DNA of 64,000 nt from Caprimulgus europaeus (lineage: Eukaryota > Chordata > Aves > Caprimulgiformes > Caprimulgidae). Shown here one piece after another: positions 24,511 to 37,800 of this stretch (position 1 is its first letter; every line of letters starts with the position of its first letter). Both the position numbers and the translations under genes were made by a program. The notes beneath the pieces were generated by a model that was not told the origin of the DNA, made no database searches, and was given only the letters and a program-made list of their open reading frames with translations. The stretch lies in the NCBI GenBank assembly GCA_907165065.1, contig OU015524.1, positions 29,450,795 to 29,514,794 on the forward strand, read 5' to 3'.

Positions 24511-24790
24511 TGTTCTGGTTTTCGTCTAGGACAGAGCTAATTTTCTTCTTAATAACTAGGATAGCACTGTGTTTTGGTTACAGTGTGGGATTTGTTATGA
24601 GAAGAATGTTGATAGCATACTAATATTTTCAATGGTCGCTGGAAGATGAAGGACTTCTCAACTTCCCTGTTGTTTCGATAGTCTGTAGATGCAAAGGACA
24701 GGGTGGGGGGAATATTAAAATTAGCAAACCCATATTGGCATTTAGATATATTCCATAACATATAATGTCATTCAGTACATTAATGAAGGT

Positions 24791-24808
24791 CTCTCTCTCT
24801 CTCTCTCT
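24791..24808. repeat. (CT)9 microsatellite in LTR
   Basis: Nine CT units inside the sense LTR, in the region that in the sister copy reads as a non-expanded GA/CT-rich segment. Confidence 0.9.
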
Positions 24809-25020
24809 TGGCTCTCGCTCTTCCAGGATTGCAGTTTCAGGATTGTTGATCCTCCAGGATTGTTATCCAGAAATGGGCTGAGCTTTGGTCAGTGGGTGGT
24901 GAGCAATTGCACTGTGCATCACTCATTTGTATATTTTATTATTACTTTTATTACCATTATTATTTTAAGTTTTATTTTATTTCAACTGTTAAATTGTTCT
25001 TGTCTCCACCTACAAGTCTC

Positions 25021-25128
25021 CTTACCCTTACCCTTACCCTTACCCTTACCCTTACCCTTACCCTTACCCTTACCCTTACCCTTACCCTTACCCTTACCCT
25101 TACCCTTACCCTTACCCTTACCCTTACC
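25021..25128. repeat. (CTTACC)18 telomere-variant-like hexamer array
   Basis: Eighteen perfect hexamers of CTTACC (equivalently CCCTTA; TAAGGG on the other strand). This is not the vertebrate telomere repeat TTAGGG/CCCTAA but differs from it by only one base. It sits inside the LTR where the sister copy has just a degenerate CCTTATCCTTG. Frames through it (Thr-Leu, Pro-Leu, Val-Arg repeats) are not genes. Confidence 0.97.
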
Positions 25129-25216
25129 CCTCCAATTCTCTCCCCTATCCCCCGGGGGCAGGGGGAAGAGGGAGCAAACAGCTGTGTTTGGCTGTTATCC
25201 AAGTGAAACCACCACA

Positions 25217-28200
25217 AAAAAAATCATTGTATTGAACAGAATATTATATTTTAAAGTACTTAGCAGGACTCCTGAAAAATATATTTGAGACATATTTGTT
25301 GTACATTCTGCTTTGCCCGTGTGGCATCCACATGACAGTTGTGGCCCATGATCACTCATTTTTTAATCTGATAAGCCACTTTCACTTACACTTGCAAAAT
25401 GCACTACGGTACTGCAAAATAATGCTGTAATGCAGCAGATACTAGCTGCGCTCATTAAACCTGTGTGCTCCACTAAAATACCTGTGCCTCCTGGGTTGAG
25501 CAGATGGTCATAGAAGATATTACATGATATCTCTGGTTAAATGACTCTTTGTGCATGAGAAAGTTATTTTGGGGCAATATAGCATATGATCGTATGTGTC
25601 CTCTGTGACTGAGATGCAAGTGTACAGAGGACACAGCTGAGGCATGTTCTCAGCTTGAGTTGGGGTAGATGAGAAAGGTTTGTGTCATTTTGCACATTCT
25701 GAATGATTCAGAACTCATGGCAATGAGCTTTATGCTGAGACTGTAGGCTAGCTTCATTAAATAGAGATCATTTTTATTCAAGGGAGCAGTCCAGAATCTT
25801 GTGAAGTGAACACACAGGATTCTGAAAAGCCCAGTGGAAAAAATTATGTTATTGTTGTTTTAAATAATGTTCAGCATGACACTGTGAAACACAGTGAGTA
25901 GCCTGAACATCTTGCTGCATCACTAATTCATAGTAATACAATTCTTTTTTCTGAGATGCTTTGCAGTACTTCTCGTACTAACAAGTAAGAGATACTTTGA
26001 AGTCAGTTGGTGCCTACTGTTGAATGTAATAATCAAATTTCAAAAAGGAGGGATTTTATTCTATAGAAATGTTAACATTTCAAACCTTTAACTCAGGACA
26101 ATAAAAAGGCAAAACTCTGAAATTTTAGATACTCGGGAATATCTACATGAGCTACAATACCTTCCATTTCAATAAGGCTAGAATGCTCCATGCTGGTATG
26201 GATTTCTTTTGACTTAATAATTTCAATTTCTCTACTCTAGTAATATAAATTATAAAACCAAAGGGAAACACTTCTACAACTTAGAAATTAAATGTTCCAG
26301 TATTCTTTGCAAAGTATATTCATAGAATTTTCAGCAACCGATATTGAAATTGACAAATTAGAATGTTTTTAACCAGCTCTAATTATCAGATAATAAAGCG
26401 GCTAGATGGATAGGAGACTGACTGCTCTGCAAAATAATCATTTACACTGATACTGATCGCTCTTATTATGATGATTTATGTGCTAAAATAGGTGTATGAA
26501 TTATGAAACAATGCAACTTGCATTTAGCTTAAATACTACTCAGAGCAGAACTATTGAAATATTGAGACCTTAATAATGCCTTAAGCATGCCTATAATCAG
26601 ACAAAATACAATGGGATGAATAGGATTTATTTTTCTTATTTTGTTTTGAAAAGAGAAAAACCATGTCCTGTTTACAGTTGAACAACGCTCTTTGGCCTTT
26701 AAACCTACCATGAGGTTAGATGAAGAGGAGAGGCTTTGCCATGCACCTTCACAGATAAATTGCAAACCCTGCTCCTGGTACTGAACAGCTATTTGGGAAT
26801 GACCCAGGCTTCCCATGTGGATCTGGCCTACCTGGTGTTCACCTGTCAGACTTGTTCCAGAGATGACGTGGTTAAACAGCACATCCTAAAGAATCACGTG
26901 TTTTAGAGTCAACTTCCTAAATCCCTTGTAGGGCTGGGTACCCTGATGCATAGTTGCTCAAGTGCCTAAAAACTTTCATTTTTCCTCCAAATTATATTCA
27001 GAGAATTTGAAACACTTTTCAGTCCATTCACCTGAACTATATCTGGTGAACTACCTTCTTTTTTGATTTTTCCATGCTTGTGCCAATGGGAAGCACAAAA
27101 TGTAGCCTAGCTTTCATAGGGGACCAAAGCATCTCTGTGCTAAATTTAATGCTGCAGACTGGACAGATGAATTCTGAATGGATGTCAGTCTTACCCTTGT
27201 GATGTGTACTTTCTGGCCTCCACTGGCTTCTGGTTGGACTAATTTGATCTTAGCAATTCTAAGTGGTGTATGCAGTATGGTACATTTTAGAATTGAAGCT
27301 TTGACATGATACAAGTTGGACTTCGTCGAGCAATCTGGATAATCATGTGTTTTATAGCTTTCAGATGTTCTTGCTGCAGCATAAAGAGCCATAAATATTT
27401 AGAACAGGGAGCCTATGGCCCACTTATGCCTATTTTATGTAGCAATGTTTTTCTTTATTGAAGTTTGCTATTTCATGTATAAAAACGGCATTTTAGTTTT
27501 CAAATAGGAAATATTTATTATTTTTTTTCTACAGAGTTTATTGTAACACAGAAGCATTGAGGTGATCAGAAGATGAATTCTATTTTAACATTCACAAACT
27601 GGAAGATGTCCACAAGGATTAGCTGGAGAAAAATAAAGAAATAATCTATGACAGTGTTCAGAATGATTCCCAGAATTTTAAATACTTGTTAAAGGCTTTG
27701 CTGTATTTCACTTCAATAAACATCATGCTCCAGTTACTACTTGAAACCATAGGGGCATTATCCTGTGCAGCACTTATCAATATTTTAACATGTGAAAGTC
27801 AAATGATGTTGAAACATTGAACTATATTTCCATCTGTGCAAGCTAAAATGGTACAAATGCATCCTGTGTAATGGAATACTACATCCCCAGTTACTTTCTC
27901 ACAAGTGATACCTGATTCCTCTGTTTTCTGTAGTTGTTTCCATTGCTCTGATGATGCTCAAAGGAAGAATGTCTTTTAAAACTAAAGTTTATAGCATTAA
28001 AGGAGTTTTAACCCAACCTTCTTTAAATCCAGAGAAAACAAATGCTTGGAACATGCTATTAAAATTGGTAACTAATTTTCAGTTGCTCTTCCCTTGGTGC
28101 TAAATCTCCCTGTGCATGTGCATTTTGTGTGGAAATAGGTACTGGTACTGAAACAAAGGCCCTGAGAGTGGCTAGAGCAGAAATACATTGCTCCTGTAAG

Positions 28201-28810
28201 AGATTCTGGGAGCTAGTGCCCAGTGGAAAAATGGTCAGCATTGTCCACTTACTGCTTAGTGGGCAATAATAGAGGAGGATTGTACACTCCAACACACGAC
28301 AGGAAGCAGTGAAAAAAGCAGGTTGCTGCCAGGGGTTGAACATTTCAATGAGGCTTCTCTGAAACCTCTGAGAAGACAGTCCCAGCCATAGACCTGCAAT
28401 GTGACTTCCATATGCCATGGCCCCAGAGCCTCCTGTGTCAGGCACAACTGATGGCCTGACATATATTAGACCAATTACCTGTTTTTGCCCAGTGTGATGG
28501 CATGACAGTGTCAGATCCATGCCAAATATTAACTATATCACTCAGTGTGTCATTCCAGAAGCTGTAACCCAGCAAGATGTTCTTTTACTGACAGAGCATT
28601 ACAGATTATTATGATTGGTATTCCTTCCCTGAACTAGTCTCCAGTTGCTTATGGTATTGCTGACATAGGGACCTTTCTTCCATCTGGTGACTGCATTCCT
28701 TTTCTTGGCTTATATCATGCCGGTTTGCCTTGTTGCACATTCTCCTTGTTCTGACTTTTCTACCTGAGGCCTTGGCTTATATCCTCATGTCAACCAACCA
28801 TTTACAATTC
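25217..28810. other. AT-rich gene desert segment
   Basis: No exon, RNA gene or young repeat recognised. The block at 26330-26620 is enhancer-like and listed separately. Scattered ATG-initiated frames up to 153 codons (28059-28520, minus) have no domain or codon signature and are rejected. Confidence 0.5.
26330..26620. promoter_or_regulatory. AT-rich candidate distal enhancer
   Basis: Complex sequence with dense homeodomain- and GATA-like sites: CTCTAATTATCAGATAATAAAG near 26375-26396, AATAATCATTTAC near 26433, TTATTATGATG near 26462 and CTTAATAATGCC near 26569. It stands out from the bland desert. Inference only. Confidence 0.35.
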
Positions 28811-29015
28811 ATTTCACAGTGAGGGTGGTGAAACACTGGAACAGGTTGCCCAGAGAGGTGGTAGAAGCTTCATCCCTGGAAACGTTCAAGGTCAGACTGA
28901 ATGGGGCTCTGAGGAACCTGATCTAGTTAAAGATGTCCCTGCTGGCTGCAGAGGGTTTGGACTAGATGATCCTTAAAGGTCCCTTCCAACCCAAAACATC
29001 CTATGATTCTATGAT
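28811..29015 (+). mobile_element. CR1 LINE 3' fragment, plus strand
   Basis: A 5'-truncated CR1 copy of about 205 bases. It contains the end of the reverse-transcriptase reading frame (GAACAGGTTGCCCAGAGAGG), the GGTCCCTTCCAACCC segment and the terminal ATTCTATGA tail at 29007-29015. CR1 is the dominant LINE of birds. It cannot be active. Confidence 0.93.
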
Positions 29016-31285
29016 TTACTTCCTTATTTCTTGGAGCCATCCACAGCTTTACCTTTCCATGGTCACATGTCTACTTTTCTTGCATGACCTTCCTAACAAA
29101 GCTTGGACTGCTGCCTTTTGCTTTATGAAAAGATTTTATGACTACAAATCTGCATAAGCACTTCTGTCCAGCCTTTTAGGGGCTGCTTATTTAGTTATCA
29201 AGGTTCTCTGTATAGTCATAGTCCTATTAGGCTGCAGCATCAAGTGAAGCAGACTTTTGGTTCTGCCCATGTTTCTGTGTTAATGCGGGAGTGAATTGCT
29301 ATATTCCACCATCAAAGGACTAGATTCTCTTCCCACCTGAGCTGGTGTCTTCCTCTAGGTGTTCAGGTAGACAAGAGAGACAAACAGAGAGACAAGATAG
29401 ACAGAAAACAGTCAGCTGTAGTTACTTGACCACGTCCCTTCATGTGGCTATTGTGCCTTTGAGTTTCACCTGGGAGAGAAGCAGTTACACAGGCTACAGC
29501 TACACAAGGCACGATGATTCTCTCTCTTTGCCCATCCTTACCGTGTTGTATGGCAATTAAGCTGTGCTTTGCAGTGCCTTGCTGTCCAGCAATGGTCACT
29601 TCTCCAGAGTTCCAGTTGTGGATATGTCCAGTAAGAAAGATTCTTTTGTTTCCTGGGTTTTCCAGCTTTGCACACAGCTCTTAAATTGGTTTCACTGAAT
29701 ACAGCTAACCATCGGTCACATTTTTTCAAGACTTTGCTGGCTCTGCTTCATATTTTTTATTCTCCTTGTGAGGATATCTACTAGCAGTCTATTACTGTTG
29801 TTTAGCAGTGTTTCTGGGAACGGATTTCACAGAGCTTCCCATTCACCTAGAATTGACTTGATCTATTAGCCTGTAAGTGGCTGTAAGTGCAGCCAGTAGA
29901 AGGGGTTCAATCATTTGGTCAATATGTCTCTTTTACAGTGCATGCATTTAGAGTATCTCCACTGCTGGTAATGTTATATAGAAGATACTGCTGCCTGCAT
30001 CAGAAGACCAGTCCTAGGCTATCCTCACTTCCATGGGTTAATCATGGTACTGGAACATAATATGAGTCTTTTTGCAATTCTCCACTTTTCCCATGATTTC
30101 TTAGCTGAACATTTTCCCTTCTTGCTTTCCATTGGATCCTGGCATCTACATTTTCTGTTCGTCTGTTTGCCTGGCTTTCTACTTGCCTTTAGCTAGAGTA
30201 CTTGGACAGTACCCTATCCCAGGCAGTTCACTTATTCTCACTGTTTGGATTCATTGCTTCAGGTTTATGTCTCTTTGAATTCTTCTCTATAATCTGTAAT
30301 AGGGAGTCCCAGGCAACACACCCATGATGGTGGGAAATGACAGCAATGACTGGGCATGAAACATCTCTAAGAAATCTATAAGGACTCATGTGATTACCAG
30401 GATCTACCAGGGAAAATTTTTCTGTCGTCAGTGGTTCAGCAGGCAATGCTGGAATGCAGACATCAGGCCTTTGTGAAAGATTTTGATTTTTCAAACTCTT
30501 TCAGAGATTACCAGTAGATTCATCCCAAAAGACCAGATCAAGAACGTGATCTTACAAGAAGATCAACTGAGGTTAAGTGTGGAGAGCACAGGGCTTTCTG
30601 AGAAGGAAGATTGGCCTGGGATTTGTGATGTAGGTGATGAAGACAATGCTAGCTCAACAGTAAAATCAGTCTTTTGACAGCTTATGATTGTAAATGGTAA
30701 ATAAATGTTTTTAACCAAGACTTGAGCAGAGATGTGGTGCCTGGATATCCACTCCTTGGTGTCTGCAATGAAGCCAGATGCAGAGGTTAATTATGTCAAG
30801 TGAGATGTGTGACACGCCAAATGTTCCATGTTTGAGGCTCAGGTGACCCTGGCTTTTGTCTATTCTCTACCCTGTCCCATAGCTGATGTTGCCTGCAAAT
30901 TTACAAGAGGATGCCAGTTATAATCTCTATTAAATAGGCAAACAATAAAAGTACTTGTTAGACATTATAATCTATCCCAGTGGTCATGCAGTATTTTAGA
31001 TGGGCTTTTGCACCTTTTCTTCCTGAAGAGATGGTAAAAAAAGATCTTCATATTCTGACATAATTATCCTTCATGCTTAGCTTGCTATACAAACTCCGTT
31101 CCTACTTTGATGCTTTTGCAAAAATTTTGATCTGGAAATCTAGCATTGTTAGAAGTGTGAGCCATACAGTTTTATTTCAGTTAGTGTTGTGTGCTATGTT
31201 TGCCAGCTCAGGACATTCTTCTCCTTGATGTGAGTCTCCACAGTCTGACAAATGTCACACTCCTTCATGTACTACAGGTAAGGTA
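29016..31285. other. Gene desert segment, nothing recognised
   Basis: AT-rich intergenic sequence without credible exons. No young transposon is recognised. Confidence 0.5.
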
Positions 31286-31289
31286 ATTC

Positions 31290-31815
31290 TGTCCTGATAC
31301 AGCAGCTGAGATTCAATGTAAATAAATGTAAAGTGATGCATATGGAGAAAAAGCAGTCCATAAAAGGTGATGGCCTAAATCTACAGCATACTTTTGCCAA
31401 GAGTATTGTATGTTGTTCTGAGCCCCTCATCTCTAAAGGGGTATAGCAAAGCTGGAAAATGTTCAGAGAAGGGTGACAAGGATAATCAAGTGTATGGAAT
31501 AATATTATATGAGAAATAAAGGTGGAAAATTCAAAGCAAATAGAATAAAGTATTCCCTTGCACAACATGTCTGGAAACTGTAGGAGTGCTCTGCTGCACG
31601 GTGCTGTGAATGGCAAAAACTGACCTTGATTCAGGGAAAGATAGGGAAAATTAACAGAAGAGAAGGTCATCCTTCAAGGCCCACTACATACAAATTATTT
31701 TAGATCTGGAAGTCCCTGAGCAGCAAGCTGTTGGAATGTGGTTATGTGAGTTTGCTTTCTCTTAGAGACAGGTTGCTGGGCTGGATGGATCTTTGCTCTG
31801 ATTCAATATGGCTAC
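31290..31815 (+). mobile_element. Ancient CR1-family LINE relic, plus strand
   Basis: Diverged segments in correct order match old amniote CR1: AAATGTAAAGTGATGCATATGG near 31325-31346, GTTCAGAGAAGGGTGACAAGG near 31459-31480, and the 3' GGGCTGGATGGATC...CAATATGGC end at 31770-31812. Many indels break the reading frame. It is much older than the copy at 28811. Boundaries are approximate. Confidence 0.65.
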
Positions 31816-31819
31816 TCTT

Positions 31820-34800
31820 AACATTTATGTTAGAAAACTCTATATTTCTAAATAAAATGACAGCTAGTCTGATAGCTAGTATTCCATTCTAGTTTCCTGG
31901 CTAAAAGTGGAAAACCATATTTGAGCCCCTTCCCTTTGAACCTGGCAGCTGGACCAGGCTCTTCCATTTGTGCCTGGAGTCATGAGCAGCAAAACACATA
32001 TTCAATCTACAGCACAGACTCTGCTCTAAAAGATTTGGGTTTGTGCCAACAAGGAATAAAACCACATTTTGAAATTTTTAGTGCTCCTGCAAAGGGAACA
32101 ATGCCTTAAAGTGTAGGGTGAATGTTGCTTCCTAATGCCTTCTCTAACAATCTCTCCTGCAAATGTGTTTTTCCAAAATTCTGATGAAGGAAAGATCTGA
32201 AGCCTTACCTTCTTCATTTCCCTCTCTGCTTATAGAAAATGCTTTTGAAGAGGTAGGTGGCTGCTTTGGCCAACCATTCTGGAGGTATTATGATGGGCCT
32301 TGGGATCCAGAGTAAAGCAGAAGGTTATGGACTTTCTATACAATTGGATTCCACTTAGTTTGGCAAGATCATCATGCACCTGGAAAGGTAGGCAATAAAA
32401 CTGCAACCTGTTTTCTACCTAACATATGGTATCTAACCCCACTGGAGGCTTGTGTTTGGCAAGCAGAAACACTGCAAATTTGATTTAGGCACATATTCAA
32501 TAGGAGTCATATGGTTTCCACACGCTCTGCTTTGGAGACAGGCCAGTGTGCACAAACAGGGGGATATATAATACCAGTAGTATGGAATTCTCTTCCTCTT
32601 TTCAGCTTTCACTAAAAATTAGGTGTCTTTGTTAGGGAACACAAACCATTTCTTCTGGCAAAACAACTTCCAAAAACCTGGCCTTCCATTCATCTCCCCT
32701 GCATGTATAAAACAAGTTATGAGGTCTAAAGGATCACAAAAAGGACAGGAAAATACATTCATACACTGTCGTCTTTATTCATGTTTTGTTCACTTCATTA
32801 TTCACCTCATTATTTATTTCAATAAATGTTATCTGAAGTTCAGAGGTATGTAGGAATCCTAAAGCAATGGCAGCTGTAAGGAGCTGATGTCTTTGAAAAT
32901 AAGCTGTGTTGGACATCATGTTTGAGTTTCCTCTGCCTCAATTTATCTACCTAAAAAGAAGAAAGATGTACCCACCAGCTGACTTGACTGGTGCATTGTG
33001 GGATTAAATTGGAGATTGGAAAAATGTTTTGAAGCTCTTGTCTGAAAAACAGTGTGTATTTGTGAGGTGTCAAGGTTTTTAAACAATAAGTGATAACATA
33101 CAAGTTCAAGTTATTAATTGTATTATGTAAAAGCAGCACATAAACCTTCTGGATCAAATCACGGTTTCAGCTTGGGATGGATTAGAGATCTCTCTAAATG
33201 CATTAATACATGCAAACATAACCAGACTGATGAATCTATTTACTCAAGAGACAAGCTGCCATGGTGTTATTGTCAGCAGGAGCCAGAAAGCGAGGAGACT
33301 GTGTCAGGGCGTGGGTCAAGATAGTGGTCACAGCTACAGCTAAGGAATTCAACAGCTTGGCAGTTCTTCTTCTTCCTCTTCTGCTGTCTGAAGGCAAATG
33401 ATTACCTAAAATAGGAACTGTAGCATTCAGGCAATGTCAGATTTCATGCTATTTCATGTGTGACTTAACTGCCAAGAGCTCCAGATACTGTGTATTTTAA
33501 TTTTAGTCTTGAGTTTGGAAGTTTCATTAATTTAATTACTGCACTTGGATCTGGGTGTCTCCACCAGATTGACAAGAGAATTGTTAATAAGCTGGGCAAG
33601 ATTTGTCCACAAACATTTTGAAGAATAATTGTGAGCTATTTGCACACAAGACAATTCCTGTGAATTCTTATACTGAAAATCTTGACTATACTTGGGATCT
33701 GTGATTCTGGACACACTAAGAAACAATTTATCAGCCGTGAAGAACCTTCAGAGGAGCCCAGCTGTGTGCAGTCATGTGGCTACTGGGTGTTCAGGTGGAA
33801 CAACAGTTCTGAGGTCTGTGGGTTGCAGAAACAGCACAATATCAATGTAAGCACTCACTGCCTTTACACTGAACCCAATCTGTTTGCTGGCACTGAAGTC
33901 CGTCTCAGTCACACCATGTTACTGAGATTGGATAGAGATGTGAATGTTCTGGAAATTTTGTTCAAATTGGCATGGAGCTGGCATGAGGTCTCAAGGTACT
34001 GAGGATTTGTTTGTGTTTGGGTGAGATTTCAGACACAGCCCTGTTGCTACCTAAGCCAAGTATTTGTTACTGGCTTTCCGGAAGGTAATATCCTTGTTGC
34101 CACATTGATGAGGTGGAAGGAAGTACAAGGGTCATAAAGCAGAACTTTAAATTTGGGAATTGATGTTAAGCTTGGTCACCTGTTGGTCCAAGGTCATGTG
34201 CCCACACTTTTTATCACAGGTTGGTCTTAATAACAAGATAAAAGATGAAAAGAAATCCTAAAGAGACTCTGAAATGTATATTCTTTCATGTTTTAAGTTG
34301 CAAGGAGGGAAGAGATGACGGACAGCACCTTACATTCTGAAGAGCCTCACTGTATGAGAGCACTCAAGCTTGAGACTATTCTCATTTAGCAGTGAGGCTA
34401 CCATGAACAAACAGGATAGCTCTGAACATGTCACTGCAGGGTACCAAGTCTGGTGAGTGCTTCCAGACCAGCCGCTGTGTCCTGTTATATTAACAGCCCT
34501 GTAAAAGGATAAAGGTGTACAGGTCCCGTGTAATCCCCAGGGCTCAGGAGGAGACCAGGGAAGAATGATCTGTCTTTCTGATGGAAACTAGCTCCAGGGA
34601 CAGATGATGTCTTCCTTGGCTCACACAAGAAGGAGATTCTCTCCAAAAGCCAAATCCATGCCTGTTTTAATACACATTATATTGATTCAGGCCACTTTAC
34701 TGAGCCTGCATGTTCTGGGGAGGTGGAGGTAAAACTCTTTCTACAGCACTGAAGACTTTCACTCCTTGACACATTCCTCTCTCAGGTTACTTGCTGTCTA

Positions 34801-37800
34801 GAAGGTGACAGCACAGGTTCTGTTGTTGAATGAGCATTGTTAAATACACTGTACAAAAGCGTGCATCTGGAACAAGGCATTTCAGCATCTCTCTCCCCTT
34901 GAGAGGCAAGCAGCAGTCAGAGTTGTGCATGTGTGTGTGAAAAACAAAGGCACATCGTGGCGGTATGAGACGAGAAAGGGATCTTCCACAGCTGTACTCG
35001 CCAACAAGAATGACACTGACATTTGGCACTCCTCTGATGCCTTTCAGACGAGTATACTAGAGAACTGTGCAAGGACACAGTCTCTCAGAAAGGGTTATAC
35101 TGAGAGATCAAGAAATTAGCTGGGCAGATGAAAGTCATGCAGGCAACCCTTCTTAAGCATTCCTGAGGCAAGGTGTGTATTTGCATGGCAGTCTTGGGGG
35201 CTTTCTCCCAATGCATTTAATTAAGAACTTTCCAAATTTAAAGTATCCCCATTATTTTTTTGTTCACTGAACAGAGAAGATCAGGCCAAAACATATGCAA
35301 GCACACTCACAGTGGGTAAAATCGCAAAAGATATGAGTGCTACAAATCTCCATGACTTTTGCTTTTGAGAATATCCTTCTGTATACTGAGATCTCTCTAC
35401 TTCAGATATAAATCTGGGTACAGATTTTCTGCTGGGACAGAGCAGGTAGCAGGCACAGAACTGGACCAGGGAAACTTCATCCCTCCTCTGCTGACATATC
35501 CCATTGCAGTATACCTCTCTTGGCTATGCAACACAGAGAAAGCCATGTACAGAGGCACCTGGCTGTATAGCTTCCGTGTTACAAAAAGATTTTGGAGTAA
35601 TTTTTCATCTCCTATGCCTGACAATTGTGGATACAAGGTGCAAATGACAGCTCCGGTAGTGTGTAGTGCGCCGTTGTGCAGGCAGGGCTGATGGGCAATG
35701 CTGCCTCTCCAGGGAGTGAAGGGACTGCCTCGAGCTGGCATTCTCCCCACCCACTGTGGGACAACTCTCTGTTGAAAGGTATTTGTAGATAAAATTTCCA
35801 TGTCATTATCGTCTTGTGCCAGTGTAGCTTTAACACAGTGAGTACTCTTGCCACTTAAATTTTCATTTATAGAAGCTTGGTTTATTCCTGAGAAAAGGAA
35901 TAACATGTTTTCACATATGACGAAGTTTCATATGAACACATGTAAGGTGCTTTTATTATCTTAAGGATCTGAGGTCACTTCTCCCCATACTTCCCCCTGC
36001 AAAGATCACTAATGCCGTGAAAAGGATTTCAGCTTGCTATGGTGGAGTGTGAGGAGGCTGCAGGGCAGGCAGTGTGTACTTAAGGCACAGCTCACTCAGG
36101 TCGTCTCTTCACCAGCTGGCTCAGTCACTTCACATCATACCGGTGCTGAGTACCCTGCATTTCAGACTTTGCTTGTCCCTGATGAGGCTTGATGCAGCAC
36201 TAGCTCCTGAGTGGGTTGCTCAGGGCTATTTAAGGAACCAGAGGATAGACCGTAGATAGAAACCAGCAGTCCTGTTCTACTCACCAGAACCACCTCTTTT
36301 GCTCACAATAGTTTCCACCAATTCTTCCTTCAGTACTGTCTAGCCTTTCCTAGACCTTTCATAGCCTTCCCAGACAACTCATCTTGTTTACTACCTTTGT
36401 GCCTAGATGTTGAGAAACTACATTTCAGTTGCCACAACTCCTAGCCTTTCTGTTAATTTGCTGCCATTCTTCCTCATAGCAAAAATGTTATTTATACCTT
36501 TTTCCAGAACAGCCTTCTGCATAAAAAATATTTATGTTTCTTCCTCCAGGATGCTCCCTCGTGAACGACACTATTCCTGTGTTTATATTTTTAATTTCCT
36601 GCTCCATGTGCTGCTATGTTCTCTTAGACTATCCTGGTGGAAATGTTGCTTCATATTTCTAAAACTCAGCATTAGGTATTACTGCTTTCTGATAAACCAA
36701 GTTCCAAGCACATCCATAAGCATATCCTAACTGTACAGCTGAACTGTGCAATTACTTTCCCCGTTGCCCAACAATTCACATTTTGAGTCCCTTGCTGAAG
36801 ACTTCAGTTCTCACTTTACTTTTTGGCACCAGTACTTTACCTGAGTGGCTGTGAGGTAAAATCTATACTGATACAGAGGGGCTGCGGGTTGCACAAAGGC
36901 AGTACCAGAAGCTCGAGTCCTCTGAGCTTTCAGAGGACCACAGTTTAATTTAGGTAAGTTAAAGCTGCTAGCACAGGGCTCTCAGCCCTCTCATGAAATT
37001 TATCCATGGTGATTAGGGAAACCCTAACATTTGGGCTATTTTGGCACATTAGGCACGTTCTCAAGCTAAATGAATCTCTTATCCCCATATAGCTCCACTC
37101 TGTCTGTGAATCTACTCTGACCAGCTGCTTTGTACTTACTGCCATGCAGTCGGTCCTATTTATGCTTCAGTGTGCTCTGTTTTGCATAGGAGATGCATAG
37201 GAGATTTATCTTCCATGTTAAAGAATTTTGTGTCCTTGAGGTTTCATTATGTATTGGGTTCCTGACACATGCACACACCCTTCCAACAAAGAATGCAAAC
37301 CCAATTCTTCCTATGACTAGGCCCAAAATTAATATGAAAGTAGCTTTATTTTTATTGGAAAATGTAGAGGATGTAATGTAACTGATTAGGTGGCGACATG
37401 TGAGACAAATGGCCTAATTAGTAGCTCATAATTCCATGGATTGTGTCAGAAGACATAGTTATTTTCGTGGCTTTTATTAAGGAATTTGCTGGTGGCATCC
37501 ACAGAAACATCTTGAACAATAAACATTTTACTTTTTAACTGAATTCTCACATAGAACTTAAAGGCAGATACCAAAGGGAGACACGTAGACTTATGCAGAA
37601 GTTAGTTTCAGAGAAGTGTAAATGCAATCCTGAAAATCAGGCCATTTCCTTATGGACCACAGTATGAAACAGGGCCCTCAGTGCGCATGAACCCTGGGGG
37701 AGAGTGTTGCCCACTCTGCCTTTCCCTGCCCAAAGAGCTGTGGTCATGCCCAAGCATTCTTCAGCATGGGAGGATTTTAGGGCATATTCTGTGTATCTGG

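Larger units (their letters stand above)
24511..25216 (+). mobile_element. Solo LTR of avian ERVL-like endogenous retrovirus, sense
   Basis: It runs from TGTTCTGG to ACCACA (TG...CA). It carries the early segment with GGACAGAGCTAATTTTCTTC typical of this avian LTR family, a (CT)9 run at 24791-24808, the GAGCAATTGCAC block, and a terminal CTCTCCCCTATCCCC segment. Same family as the antisense copy at 23063-23724. A CCCTTA array (25021-25128) is expanded inside it. No coding remains. Confidence 0.78.

Noticed and set aside
25021-25128. Interstitial telomeric repeat
   Set aside because: The unit is CCCTTA (TAAGGG), not CCCTAA (TTAGGG), and the array lies inside an LTR whose own sequence supplies the seed.
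23063-25216. A single provirus with two LTRs
   Set aside because: The LTRs are in opposite orientation and the spacer has no retroviral coding sequence.
28059-28520. A 153-codon frame on the minus strand in the gene desert
   Set aside because: No family resemblance, no promoter or splice context and no second exon. Possible old repeat, but I cannot identify one.
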